DNA of 64,000 nt from Planctomycetota bacterium (GTDB taxonomy: Bacteria > Planctomycetota > UBA1135 > UBA2386), in the NCBI GenBank assembly GCA_016713175.1, contig JADJPQ010000003.1, positions 248,001 to 312,000 of the forward strand. Reading direction: 5' to 3'. The notes under the pieces are model-generated. The model searched no databases. It saw nothing but the letters and a program-made list of their open reading frames with translations, and had not been told where the DNA came from. Both the position numbers and the translations under genes were made by a program. Shown piece by piece: positions 7,406 through 15,494 of this stretch. Within the stretch, counting starts at the first letter, position 1, and the number at the start of each line of letters is the position of its first letter.

Positions 7406-9469
7406 TCAGAACCGCACCGTGAACGCCAGCCGCAGCGAGAACGGCTCGACCGGATGGAAGTGCACATCGCCAACCGGCCCGGCTTCGCCCGGCAGCTGCG
7501 ATTCGTAGAAGTACTCGATGTCGCTGGCCTCGGCGTCGAACAGGTTCAGCACGTCGAGCGCCAGTTCCTTCTGTTCGTCGATCTGCCAGCCGAGTCGCGC
7601 GTTCCACAGCGTCGTCGACGACGATCGCACCGAGGCGTCCTCGAGCAGCGGCCGCTTGCCGAAGTGCCGGACCCGCAGCGCCGCCGACCAGCCCTGACCG
7701 AACTCGGCGGCCACTCCCGCCGCCAAGGTCACCGGGATCGCGCCTGGGATGTGGCGCCCCTCCGGCGCGTGATCGCGAAACCGCGACCGCGCCAGTGCCA
7801 GATCCGCATCGAACGTCAACCAGTCGTTCACCGCATACCAGTTGGCGAACTCGAGCCCATGGCGGCGCGAGGCGCGGGAGGCCTCGCTGGTGCCGGCATC
7901 GCCGACGAACAGCAGTTCGGAGTCGACCTCGAGGGCCCACATCGACACCGTGGATTGCAGGCCTGGCAGTGCCGTCGTGCGAATACCGATCTCGGCGCCG
8001 CGGCTGCGCACCAGCGGATCGACCGGCGAGCCATCACCCGCCACCGGCGTCGATGGGTCGTCGCGCAGCAGCACGCCGCGCGCGTCGTTGCTGTGGAAGC
8101 CGGTGCCGCCGTTGACGTAGATCTCGGTCTCGGACCAGGGCCCCAGCACCAGCCCGGCTTTCGGACTGACGATGCCGTCGGCCTCGCGGCCGGAATTGGC
8201 CGCCAGATCGGAATCGACCTCGAACAGCTGCACGTCACCGCGCACGCCCGCCGTCGTCCGCAGCCAGTCGTTCCACTGCACCGAGCCCTCGGCGAACGCG
8301 CCGATCGCGGTGACGCCGATCGCATCGCTGCGTACCGTGCTGGTCCGCACGCGGCCCTGGCTGCCGTGCAGACCGTTGCGGATCCGGTCATGCCGCAGCT
8401 CGGCGCCCAGGGTCGCCGTCACGTCGAGGCCGCCGGCGTCGAACCGCCAATCGCGCACCGCATCGAGACCGAGCGTCACGCGCGCATCGCGCTGCTCGAA
8501 CTGGTCGCCGCCGATCGGATCGTCGAGCGCATAGGTGAAGTTGCTCCACAGGTCCAGCTCGCTGGCGAACGCATGGCCGCAAAGACGCAGTTCGCCGTCG
8601 TCGACCGCGTGTTCCCAGGCCGCCGTCGCACCGAACCGCGAACTGGACCCGCCATCGGTCGGATCCAGCGAGCCAAAGCGCGACAGCGCGCCGCCGGCGA
8701 CCGCGCGCCGCGGAATCTGATCGGTCGCCGTCCAGTTGCCGTCGTAGCCGCCGATCGTCAGCAAGAGCTCGCCGACGGCGTACGAGGCGTGGCCGACGAC
8801 CGCGTCGAAGTCCTGTTCGACCTCGAACCGACCATCGTCGTGCCGCAGGTCCAGCGCCAGCACCAGATCGCCGTCACCGACCCGCGCGCCCACCGCGGTC
8901 AACGACCGCAGCCGGTCGTAGCTGCCGAACTCGACCTTCTGCAGCCCGCGGTCCAATCGCCGGACATAGTCGATGTCGACCGCACCGGCCGACGCGAAGT
9001 CGCCATCGCGGACGTCGTACGGACCGAGCCGCCAGCGCACCGAGTCGATCAGTTCGGGGATCAGGAAGTTCAGATCGGTGTAGCCCTGACCATGGCCGTG
9101 CGAAGGCAGGTTGATCGGCGCGCCGTTCACCGTCGTCGCCAGGTCGGTGCCATGGTCGAGATTGAAGCCGCGCGCGAACAACTGGTTGCTGTTGCCGCCG
9201 CCGCTGTGCTGCGTCGCGATGATGCCGGGGATGGTCTCGAGCACTTCGGCCTGCCGCTGTAGCGGTCGCCGCGCGAGCTCGTCCTGGCCAACCCTGCCCT
9301 CGCTCGCCGATTTCGCCTCACCGACGAGACTGTCGCCTCGCCCCTCGACGACGACCGGTGACAGACGCGTAGGCTCCTGCGCAGGCAGACCGGCGGCGAG
9401 ACCGAAGGCCACGGTGGCAGCACCGATCCGATGGGAAGTTCGCGGGGAAGTCCGAGGGGGAGGTCGCAC
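7406..9469 (-). CDS. TonB-dependent outer-membrane receptor
   Basis: 687 residues from GTG at 9469. The frame extends upstream to an ATG at 9580, but the signal peptide (AATVAFGLAAGLPAQ) fits the GTG. The plug domain covers about 37-165: VLETIPGIIATQHSGG, the NQLFARGFN strand, VNGAPINLPSH, and SVRWRLGPYDVRDGDF. The rest is a 22-strand-type barrel ending in FSLRLAFTVRF with a terminal Phe. No carboxypeptidase-like N-terminal extension or obvious siderophore-specific neighbour exists, so the substrate is open. It is first in a two-gene operon with its own TonB-like protein. The 207-base gap to the divergent gene at 9677 must hold both promoters; I could not pick out convincing boxes. Confidence 0.9.
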   Translation of the reverse strand: MRPPPRTSPRTSHRIGAATVAFGLAAGLPAQEPTRLSPVVVEGRGDSLVGEAKSASEGRVGQDELARRPLQRQAEVLETIPGIIATQHSGGGNSNQLFARGFNLDHGTDLATTVNGAPINLPSHGHGQGYTDLNFLIPELIDSVRWRLGPYDVRDGDFASAGAVDIDYVRRLDRGLQKVEFGSYDRLRSLTAVGARVGDGDLVLALDLRHDDGRFEVEQDFDAVVGHASYAVGELLLTIGGYDGNWTATDQIPRRAVAGGALSRFGSLDPTDGGSSSRFGATAAWEHAVDDGELRLCGHAFASELDLWSNFTYALDDPIGGDQFEQRDARVTLGLDAVRDWRFDAGGLDVTATLGAELRHDRIRNGLHGSQGRVRTSTVRSDAIGVTAIGAFAEGSVQWNDWLRTTAGVRGDVQLFEVDSDLAANSGREADGIVSPKAGLVLGPWSETEIYVNGGTGFHSNDARGVLLRDDPSTPVAGDGSPVDPLVRSRGAEIGIRTTALPGLQSTVSMWALEVDSELLFVGDAGTSEASRASRRHGLEFANWYAVNDWLTFDADLALARSRFRDHAPEGRHIPGAIPVTLAAGVAAEFGQGWSAALRVRHFGKRPLLEDASVRSSSTTLWNARLGWQIDEQKELALDVLNLFDAEASDIEYFYESQLPGEAGPVGDVHFHPVEPFSLRLAFTVRF

Positions 9470-9676
9470 GCCGATGCAGGTGCACCACGGCGTCGGAATG
9501 TCACCGTGCGGCCGACCGGAACACTTGGGAGCCGCGGAGCGGCCAGGCCATGACCCGCGTCTGCGAACGGTGTCATGCATTGGTCCGGGACTTCCCGGGC
9601 GGCGATCCGCGGTCTAGAGTCGCACCGCGTTCCGGTGGTTCCACCGGGGCGATCCCTGTCATCTCCCAGGAGAACC

Positions 9677-10858
9677 ATGCAGAAGTTCACCATCGCAGCG
9701 GTTGCGTCCTTGTTCGCCCTGCCCGTCCTCGGCCAGGATTTCATCGGCTTCACGTACAACAACCAGATCGGCGCCACGTCGCGCGGCTCGCTCGCCGCTG
9801 CTGCCGGCGAGGTGATGACCCGCCTCGATGGCAGTGAGCACAGCGGCTGGGGCCGCGTGAACTGGCCGGTGATGGAGCGCCGGATCGACCGGCTGTTCTA
9901 CGTGGTCCAGGACCAGGATGGCCTGACGCCCGAGACCTACGACATCTGCCTGTACGCCGAAGACCCGCTGAACCCGGGCTATCCCGACGTCGCCAACCCG
10001 ATCCCGTTCGCCGCCGGCCTGCCGGGCCCGACGAACACGACTGGCGGCCCCGTGGCCGCGGTTGGCAACATCGCCGTCCCCGGCGGTGTCGGCGTGCCGA
10101 TCGCCAACGAGTGCTCGGACATCTTCGTGTCCTGGAAGCTGCCGGCCAACGCCGGCTGGCCGGCCACGGACGGCCTGTCGATCAACATCGTGCTGGGATT
10201 CGCGCCCAACGCGACCTTCCTGGTGTTCGACACGCCGAGCGGCGCCCAGGGCGGCACGCCGCCGCCGTCGACCGCGCTCAGCAACCCGACCAACAGCCAC
10301 GGGCTGTATCGGATCGGCGCCGGCGCGGCGGCCTACAGCCAGCGGCGCATGATGTTCGTCGATGTCGCGCACAGCAACTCCGGCGGCGTCGGCCTCGCGG
10401 CAACCAACCAGACCAGCTTCGTCGCCAGCAACAACCCGCCGCCCGCCGGCTTTGGCCCGTGCATCGGCACCGCGTCGTTCATGTCGGGCACCAACCCGGA
10501 CATCAACGGCTTCAACGCCGGTCGCGCTGACGACATCAGCATGGAGTACTTCAAGACCGGCACCGGCAACGGCACGCTGGTGTTCTTCCTGATGGAGTTC
10601 GACAACAGCTGCGTCCCCGAGATTCCGGCGGCCAGCTTCGTGCCCGGCTCGACTGGCTGGACCTGCATGCGCAACCCGCAAGTCACCTGCTCGACCGTGA
10701 CCACCGCCGACGAGGCGTGCTGCTTCACCGCGATCCCGGCGGCGCTGCGTTCGTCGCTGCTCGGCTTGCCGGTGCGTCAGCAGGCCGCGGCGTTCATCGT
10801 GTCGACCGCTGGCACGGTGTCGCTCGACCTGAGCCCCTGCGACAACATGACGTTCTGA
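9677..10858 (+). CDS. Secreted protein of unknown function
   Basis: 393 residues from ATG 9677, preceded by CCCAGGAGAACC, a good Shine-Dalgarno site. A signal peptide (FTIAAVASLFALPVLG, cleaved before QD) is clear. I recognise no family. The mature protein is beta-rich, and the Cys-containing C-terminal 80 residues (TGWTCMRNP, CSTVTTADEACC) could form disulfides outside the cell. It keeps the general pattern of the abundant secreted proteins in this genome. Its own promoter should lie in the 9470-9676 gap shared with the TonB receptor, and a strong hairpin at 10888 follows it. Confidence 0.7.
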   Translation: MQKFTIAAVASLFALPVLGQDFIGFTYNNQIGATSRGSLAAAAGEVMTRLDGSEHSGWGRVNWPVMERRIDRLFYVVQDQDGLTPETYDICLYAEDPLNPGYPDVANPIPFAAGLPGPTNTTGGPVAAVGNIAVPGGVGVPIANECSDIFVSWKLPANAGWPATDGLSINIVLGFAPNATFLVFDTPSGAQGGTPPPSTALSNPTNSHGLYRIGAGAAAYSQRRMMFVDVAHSNSGGVGLAATNQTSFVASNNPPPAGFGPCIGTASFMSGTNPDINGFNAGRADDISMEYFKTGTGNGTLVFFLMEFDNSCVPEIPAASFVPGSTGWTCMRNPQVTCSTVTTADEACCFTAIPAALRSSLLGLPVRQQAAAFIVSTAGTVSLDLSPCDNMTF

Positions 10859-10887
10859 TCCAAGAGCCGAACGTCCGTTCGACAGGT

Positions 10888-10917
10888 ACGGCGTGGAGCC
10901 CACCGGCTCCACGCCGT
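10888..10917. terminator. Bidirectional hairpin terminator candidate
   Basis: A perfect 13-base-pair inverted repeat (arms 10888-10900 and 10905-10917, loop CACC) sits in the 87-base gap between two convergent genes. The stem is GC-rich. Only a short T run (TTT) follows on the plus strand, so it is a strong hairpin but not a textbook intrinsic terminator. Confidence 0.6.
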
Positions 10918-10945
10918 GTGTGTTTCTGCCGGCCCTTGCAGTGCC

Positions 10946-11425
10946 TCAGCGGCCAGTGCCGCCAGTCTCTTCCGGCAACAGCGGCTGCACCGGCGCCGGC
11001 GCTTCCACGATCGACAACGAGCGGCCGGTGGTGTCGACATAGGTCGTCGTCCGCATGCCGTTCTCGTGCACGTACCACTCGCGCCCTTGTGGATCGCGCA
11101 TCTTGCCGACGATCTTCGTGAACGGCTGCGACGGGTGGTACAGGACCTTGTCGATGCCGACTGCACCATTCAACAGCGGGAAGAACGTGCCGTCCGGAAA
11201 TGCGACATGGCCAGGGGTGGGTGCGGCGGCGGCAGGGGGCAGCGGCAACTCGGCCTGGACCGGCTGTGGCCCAACCGTTGGCGTCGACGACGGCGTCGCA
11301 CCGACTTTGGGCGACACGGGCTCGGACGAACCGCCTCGGGACCCAGCCCAGATGCCGTAGCCGACCGCAGATGCGCAAAGCAGAGCCAATACAGGAACCC
11401 AGCGACGCGAGCCTGAGGCGGACAT
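10946..11425 (-). CDS. Small membrane-anchored protein, unknown function
   Basis: 159 residues from ATG 11425 (MSASGSRRWVP). One transmembrane helix at about 9-27, with arginines before it, anchors the protein. A Pro/Ser/Thr/Ala-rich linker (about 30-80) and a compact C-terminal part with a WYVHENG motif follow. No recognised domain. It is divergent from the ECF sigma gene across about 170 bases, so it could belong to that regulon, but this is only positional. Confidence 0.55.
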   Translation of the reverse strand: MSASGSRRWVPVLALLCASAVGYGIWAGSRGGSSEPVSPKVGATPSSTPTVGPQPVQAELPLPPAAAAPTPGHVAFPDGTFFPLLNGAVGIDKVLYHPSQPFTKIVGKMRDPQGREWYVHENGMRTTTYVDTTGRSLSIVEAPAPVQPLLPEETGGTGR

Positions 11426-11593
11426 GAGTGGGCCACAAGCGTAGCGCGGACACGGGGATCCATCACTCCCCAGGTCGTGCGAGTCGCGCGAGTCGCGAGC
11501 AGCCTTGACGGCCCCGCGACCACCGGACATCTTCCCTGGCCTGTCCTGGTGCCGGGATCGCCCGCCCTGCATCCACCAGCTCGCTGGCCTGAC

Positions 11594-12226
11594 GTGCCTG
11601 GTCCCTTGCCGAAACCGAACGAAGACCGTTCTGACCATGTACCTGGCGAGGCCGCGGCCAGCGCTCCCGACGTCGGCCCCTACGCCGCCGACCGCGAACT
11701 GGCCCGTCGTGTCGTCGCCCGCGACGCCACCGCCATCGGCGCATTCAGCGCCCGGATGCAGTGCGTGCCGCGCTTCCTGGCCGTCCGCAACACGCAGCTC
11801 GGCAGCGTGCTGCGCCGGGAAGAACTGGAGGATGTCGCCCAGGATGCGTTGATCGCCGCCTGGCGCAAGCTGCCCGACTATCGCGGTGAGGCCCGGCTTG
11901 AGACCTGGGTGCTGCAGTTCTGCGAGTTCGAACTGCGCAATGCCCGCCGCAAGATCTCGCTACGCCGCGGCCAGCCACTCGACACCGTCGCCGACGCCGC
12001 GGCAGCGACCAGGAACCCCGTCGATCTCGAAGTGATCTACCTCGGACTGCAACAACTCCCTGCCGACGAAGCCGCCGTGCTAAGGCTGAAACACTTCGAC
12101 GAACTGACGTTCGACGAGATCGGCTTCCGCCTGCAATGCTCGCCCAACACCGTGAAAACACGGTATTATCGAGCGGTGGAGAACTTGCGCGACTGGCTGC
12201 GACGCAGACCGGAGCGCGATGCATGA
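11594..12226 (+). CDS. RNA polymerase sigma factor, ECF type
   Basis: About 210 residues from GTG 11594; an earlier GTG at 11477 is possible, but the extra 39 residues look unstructured. Region 2 shows the EELEDVAQDALIAAWRKL helix and the ARLETWVLQFCEFEL segment used in -10 recognition. Region 4 shows LPADEAAVLRLKHFDELTFDEIG followed by a helix-turn-helix (CSPNTVKTRYYRAVENLRDWL). The stop codon overlaps the start of the next gene (ATGA), so the two are translationally coupled. This arrangement is typical of an ECF sigma factor and its membrane regulator. Confidence 0.88.
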   Translation: MPGPLPKPNEDRSDHVPGEAAASAPDVGPYAADRELARRVVARDATAIGAFSARMQCVPRFLAVRNTQLGSVLRREELEDVAQDALIAAWRKLPDYRGEARLETWVLQFCEFELRNARRKISLRRGQPLDTVADAAAATRNPVDLEVIYLGLQQLPADEAAVLRLKHFDELTFDEIGFRLQCSPNTVKTRYYRAVENLRDWLRRRPERDA

Positions 12227-12912
12227 CCGAGCCCCAGCACCACAGTGGTCGCGACTTGCTGGCGAGGATCGCCATGGGTGAACTTCGCCCCGACGATCCC
12301 GAGGTCGTGGCCAAGGCCGCGGCGAGCCCCGGTTTCCGGTCGGCCGTGGAAGAACTGGCGGCGGCGCTGTCGGATCTGGACGCGGCCGGTGCACAGGAAC
12401 GCGCCTGGTTGCGAGCCGCCGACGCACCGCAGGAACCGGCGCTGCGCCCCGACCTGGTCGACAGCACGATCCGGCGACTCGCGGCCGATCCGGTGCCGAC
12501 AACGCGGCGTTCGCGAGCACCTGCATGGCTGTGGTTTGCGGCCGCGGCGGCCGCAGGGTTGTTGGCCTGGGCCACACTGTGGCGAACCGAGCCGGCCCAA
12601 CCGCCGGATGATCGCCCGCTCAGCGGCCAGCAGTTCTTGACGCTGGACGCGCCACGACTCGAACAGGAAGTGCTGGTGTTGTCGTGGCGCACCGATCTCG
12701 CGGTGCCGACGACGACGGTCGAGATCTGGGCAGGCACCGCGGGCGGTGAGCCGTTGCTGATCGAGCAGACCAGCAGACTCGAATGGCGGCTGCAACCGGC
12801 CGACTGGCGCGTGCTGAAGGACGCGACCGGACCGTTGTCGTGGCGAGCGTCGGCGACCCAGGGCGGCGTGACCCGTGACAGCGGCGCGCAACCGTTCGTG
12901 CTGCCGCGCTGA
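12223..12912 (+). CDS. Putative membrane anti-sigma factor
   Basis: 229 residues, ATG at 12223 overlapping the sigma-factor stop. The N-terminal 95 residues are acidic, helical and cytoplasmic; one transmembrane helix lies at 101-120 (AWLWFAAAAAAGLLAWATLW); the C-terminal 105 residues are extracytoplasmic and beta-rich. It lacks the HxxxCxxC zinc motif of ZAS-type anti-sigma factors. The role is inferred from topology and from coupling to the ECF gene, not from a recognised anti-sigma fold. Confidence 0.6.
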   Translation: MTEPQHHSGRDLLARIAMGELRPDDPEVVAKAAASPGFRSAVEELAAALSDLDAAGAQERAWLRAADAPQEPALRPDLVDSTIRRLAADPVPTTRRSRAPAWLWFAAAAAAGLLAWATLWRTEPAQPPDDRPLSGQQFLTLDAPRLEQEVLVLSWRTDLAVPTTTVEIWAGTAGGEPLLIEQTSRLEWRLQPADWRVLKDATGPLSWRASATQGGVTRDSGAQPFVLPR

Positions 12913-12926
12913 ACGACCAGAGCGCG

Positions 12927-13958
12927 TCACGCGAAGACGCCGGGCAGCCGTTCGCACAGCCACCACAGGCCGGGCAGCGCGACGGCCAACGAGCCGAACG
13001 TCATCACCCGGCGGCCATGGCCGCGACGCGCGGCGACGGCGAGCAGCGGCAACACCAGCGCGGCGATCGCGAGTTGTCCGACCTCGACACCGAGGTTGAA
13101 CGCGAGCAGCGGCGCGACGATGTCGCCGGCGCCGACGCGCAGATCGGTGAGCACGGACGCAAAGCCGAAGCCATGCACCAGGCCAAAGCCGAACGCCGGC
13201 CAGTGCCGCGCCATCGGTTGCCGTCGCAGCACGTTCTCGAGCGCGACCCAGACGATCGACGCGGCGATCACCGACTCGACCATCGCCGACGGCAGGCGCA
13301 AGACACCGAGACTGGCAGCCGCCAGGGTCAGCGAATGCGCGAGCGTGAACGCGGTGATCGTCATCGCCGCTCGCCGCCAGCCGCCGCCGAGCAGCAGCAG
13401 GCCGAACAGGAAGCAGATGTGGTCGTAGCCGATCAGGATGTGCTCGATGCCGAGCAGGAAGAACGACGAACCGGTACCGGCGGTCGCGGCGGTCAGCACC
13501 AGTCCAGGCATCGCCGGCGACAACAGCGCCTCGGCGATGACGCCGCCCGGTTCCGCCAGTTGCACGACGTAGTGCCGGTGGCTGCGTGACAGGTACGCCA
13601 GCGCTGGCACCGCGAACTCGCCATCGGCGGCACCGGCGAAGGTCAGCATGAACTCGACGTCGCGGTTCTCCGCCAGTCGCAGGTCCGCGACCCGCGCCGC
13701 CGGTAGTCCGGCGAGGGTCCAGCCACCACACAACGTCACGGTCGCAGCCCCGTCGAGCTGCAGTTCGGCCGGCACCAGCGCGCGATCGCCATCGGTGTCC
13801 AGCTTCGACAACAGCAACGCCGCATCGGCATTCGCCAAAGCGACCTGCACGGTCATCGCCTCGCCACTCCGACGGATCGTCGCCGACGACAGGCCTGGGT
13901 CATGCGCCAGGGCCGTCGCCGCCGTCGCCGCCACCACCATCATCCACCTGCTGCGCAT
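12927..13958 (-). CDS. HupE/UreJ-like membrane protein
   Basis: 343 residues from ATG 13958, with GGGAGA seven bases upstream on the minus strand. An N-terminal signal helix is followed by a periplasmic beta-rich region (about 20-165) and then six or so membrane helices. The first of these carries GIEHILIGYDHICFLFGLL, the His/Asp-rich signature of the HupE/UreJ_2 family (HxxxGxDHxxFLxxL). Family members are thought to be metal permease-like or accessory proteins; the hydrogenase/urease link is historical and no such genes are here. It is downstream of a DUF4331 gene and a TPR lipoprotein gene on the same strand but separated by a hairpin. Confidence 0.8.
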   Translation of the reverse strand: MRSRWMMVVAATAATALAHDPGLSSATIRRSGEAMTVQVALANADAALLLSKLDTDGDRALVPAELQLDGAATVTLCGGWTLAGLPAARVADLRLAENRDVEFMLTFAGAADGEFAVPALAYLSRSHRHYVVQLAEPGGVIAEALLSPAMPGLVLTAATAGTGSSFFLLGIEHILIGYDHICFLFGLLLLGGGWRRAAMTITAFTLAHSLTLAAASLGVLRLPSAMVESVIAASIVWVALENVLRRQPMARHWPAFGFGLVHGFGFASVLTDLRVGAGDIVAPLLAFNLGVEVGQLAIAALVLPLLAVAARRGHGRRVMTFGSLAVALPGLWWLCERLPGVFA

Positions 13959-13979
13959 CGTCGTTCTCCCCGAAAATGG

Positions 13980-14005
13980 GCGCTGCCCGGACGCCCGGGC
14001 AGCGC
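13980..14005 (-). terminator. Intrinsic terminator or attenuator after the DUF4331 gene
   Basis: An 11-base perfect inverted repeat (arms 13980-13990 and 13995-14005, four-base loop) lies in the 74-base gap after the DUF4331 stop. Read on the minus strand, the stem is followed by CCATTTTCGGGG, so it has a short T tract. It would reduce read-through from the DUF4331 gene into the HupE/UreJ-like gene. Confidence 0.6.
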
Positions 14006-14032
14006 GAGTCATGGTTGCAGATCCCGGTGGTC

Positions 14033-15460
14033 TCAGTCGTGCGTGTGGGCCCGACCGTTCTGCGGCGGTGCCGCGTACGGCATCACCTTGTTGTAGGCGA
14101 CGTCGTTGCTGCTCACGTTGTCACCGGCCCGGCGGATCACCGGCGGCGACACGCGCAGATCGGAGATCACCGCGCTGACGCCGATGTCGTAGACGTCGTC
14201 GCCGAACCGGCGGCCGTTCGGCCAGCCGCCCGCCACTTGCGTGTTCTGCAGCGGCGAGAACAGCGTGTCGCCACCGAACACCGACAGCCGCGAGAAGCCG
14301 GCGTCGTCGGGATTGGTCGCGTGCCCGGCGCCACCGCCGGCCAGCCGCGCCGCTTGCGTCGACAGGTCGACCTTGATCAGGTCCGGGATGAAGATGCCGA
14401 CCAGGTCGCTGCGGTTCTGTTCGATGCCGGGGATCGGATTGGGCGCGAACACCAGCGTGTTCAGCAGCGCCGCGAGTTCGGGCGTCTGCGCGTAGCGCGC
14501 AAAGCGCACCGCATCGGATTCCGGCGACAACCGGTTGTAGGCATCCTTGTCCTGGATGGCCACGAAGGCCTCGCAGAACAGCGGGTTGCCCTGACGACCG
14601 ACCTGCGTGTAGTTGCCGAAGTAGATCGGCTCCTGGCCGTCGTACTTGACCTCGACCTGGCGGCGATACGTCGTCGCGTGCACGCCGACGACCTGCATGT
14701 CGCCGCCGAGCTGCCCCACCGGGATCTGCAACGCGATCGTGTGCACGTTGAAGCCCTTCTGCGAGTCCGCCCCCGGATTGCGCAGTGCCAGCAGATCGAA
14801 CGTCGCCTCGATGTCGGCGTAGAAGCCGTCGTCGCGCTGGCCGGCCCAGGTCACATAGCCGGTCGGGTGCTGCACCACGGTCTGCGCGGTGTAGCGGTCG
14901 AGCTGTGCCGTCGTCGCGACGCCGTCGCGCACCGGACCATCGCCGTTCATGCCGTTGTAGTGCGGCGTCGCGCGGCCCTGGTTGTTGGGCGGTACCAGGC
15001 CCGTGCCGAGGCGCCAGAAGCCGCGGCCGTTCGGCCGGAAGTCGACCTCGAACACCTCGTACTCCTGGGTCAGGTTCTGCGCCGCGTCGTCGACGTTCTG
15101 CACCACGCCGGTGTACGACTGCAGGATCGTCTGCTGGGTCTTGTAGCGCGTCTTGAACGCGAAGAAGTAGCTGTAGGTCGCGCGGCCAGCGGCCAGGTCG
15201 GCGCCGGTCGACACGTGCAGACCGTAGATGACGCGGTCGTCGAAGTTGAACTTGTTGGGACCGATGCCGGGATCCTCGAACGGATACACCGACATCGCGG
15301 TCGACAGGTACTTGGCGCCGCCGCGATTGCTGACGAACGCGTAGACATCGGTGATGTTGGCGGCGTCGTCGAGCGTGATCAGCGGTGCATCCATGTGACT
15401 GGACGCGAGCAGGGAAGTGGCCGCGGTCAACGTGACGGCGGCGAAGCGGATCTGGTTCAT
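14033..15460 (-). CDS. DUF4331-family secreted protein
   Basis: 475 residues from ATG 15460, preceded by GGAGAGAGAACC. The start of the mature protein, ASSHMDAPLI then ANITDVYAFVS, is the hallmark of DUF4331 proteins, and the FNFDDRVIYGLHVSTGAD region and multiple Asn-Asp turns fit the family. Length matches the family. The biochemical role is not established. It lies 34 bases downstream of a TPR lipoprotein gene and upstream of a HupE/UreJ-like gene, suggesting a shared envelope function. Confidence 0.85.
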   Translation of the reverse strand: MNQIRFAAVTLTAATSLLASSHMDAPLITLDDAANITDVYAFVSNRGGAKYLSTAMSVYPFEDPGIGPNKFNFDDRVIYGLHVSTGADLAAGRATYSYFFAFKTRYKTQQTILQSYTGVVQNVDDAAQNLTQEYEVFEVDFRPNGRGFWRLGTGLVPPNNQGRATPHYNGMNGDGPVRDGVATTAQLDRYTAQTVVQHPTGYVTWAGQRDDGFYADIEATFDLLALRNPGADSQKGFNVHTIALQIPVGQLGGDMQVVGVHATTYRRQVEVKYDGQEPIYFGNYTQVGRQGNPLFCEAFVAIQDKDAYNRLSPESDAVRFARYAQTPELAALLNTLVFAPNPIPGIEQNRSDLVGIFIPDLIKVDLSTQAARLAGGGAGHATNPDDAGFSRLSVFGGDTLFSPLQNTQVAGGWPNGRRFGDDVYDIGVSAVISDLRVSPPVIRRAGDNVSSNDVAYNKVMPYAAPPQNGRAHTHD

Positions 15461-15494
15461 GATCGGTTCTCTCTCCGGAAACAGGCGGTCGAGG

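Noticed and set aside
7454..9262. A 602-codon open frame on the plus strand across the TonB receptor
   Set aside because: It is a GC shadow of a well-supported receptor gene and has no recognisable domain.
9470..9676. -35/-10 promoter boxes in the divergent gap
   Set aside because: No pair matches a consensus well enough; in GC-rich DNA, chance matches are likely.
11477..11593. An earlier GTG start for the first ECF sigma factor
   Set aside because: The added 39 residues are Pro/Gly-rich with no sigma character, and the next GTG gives a normal family length. It stays possible.
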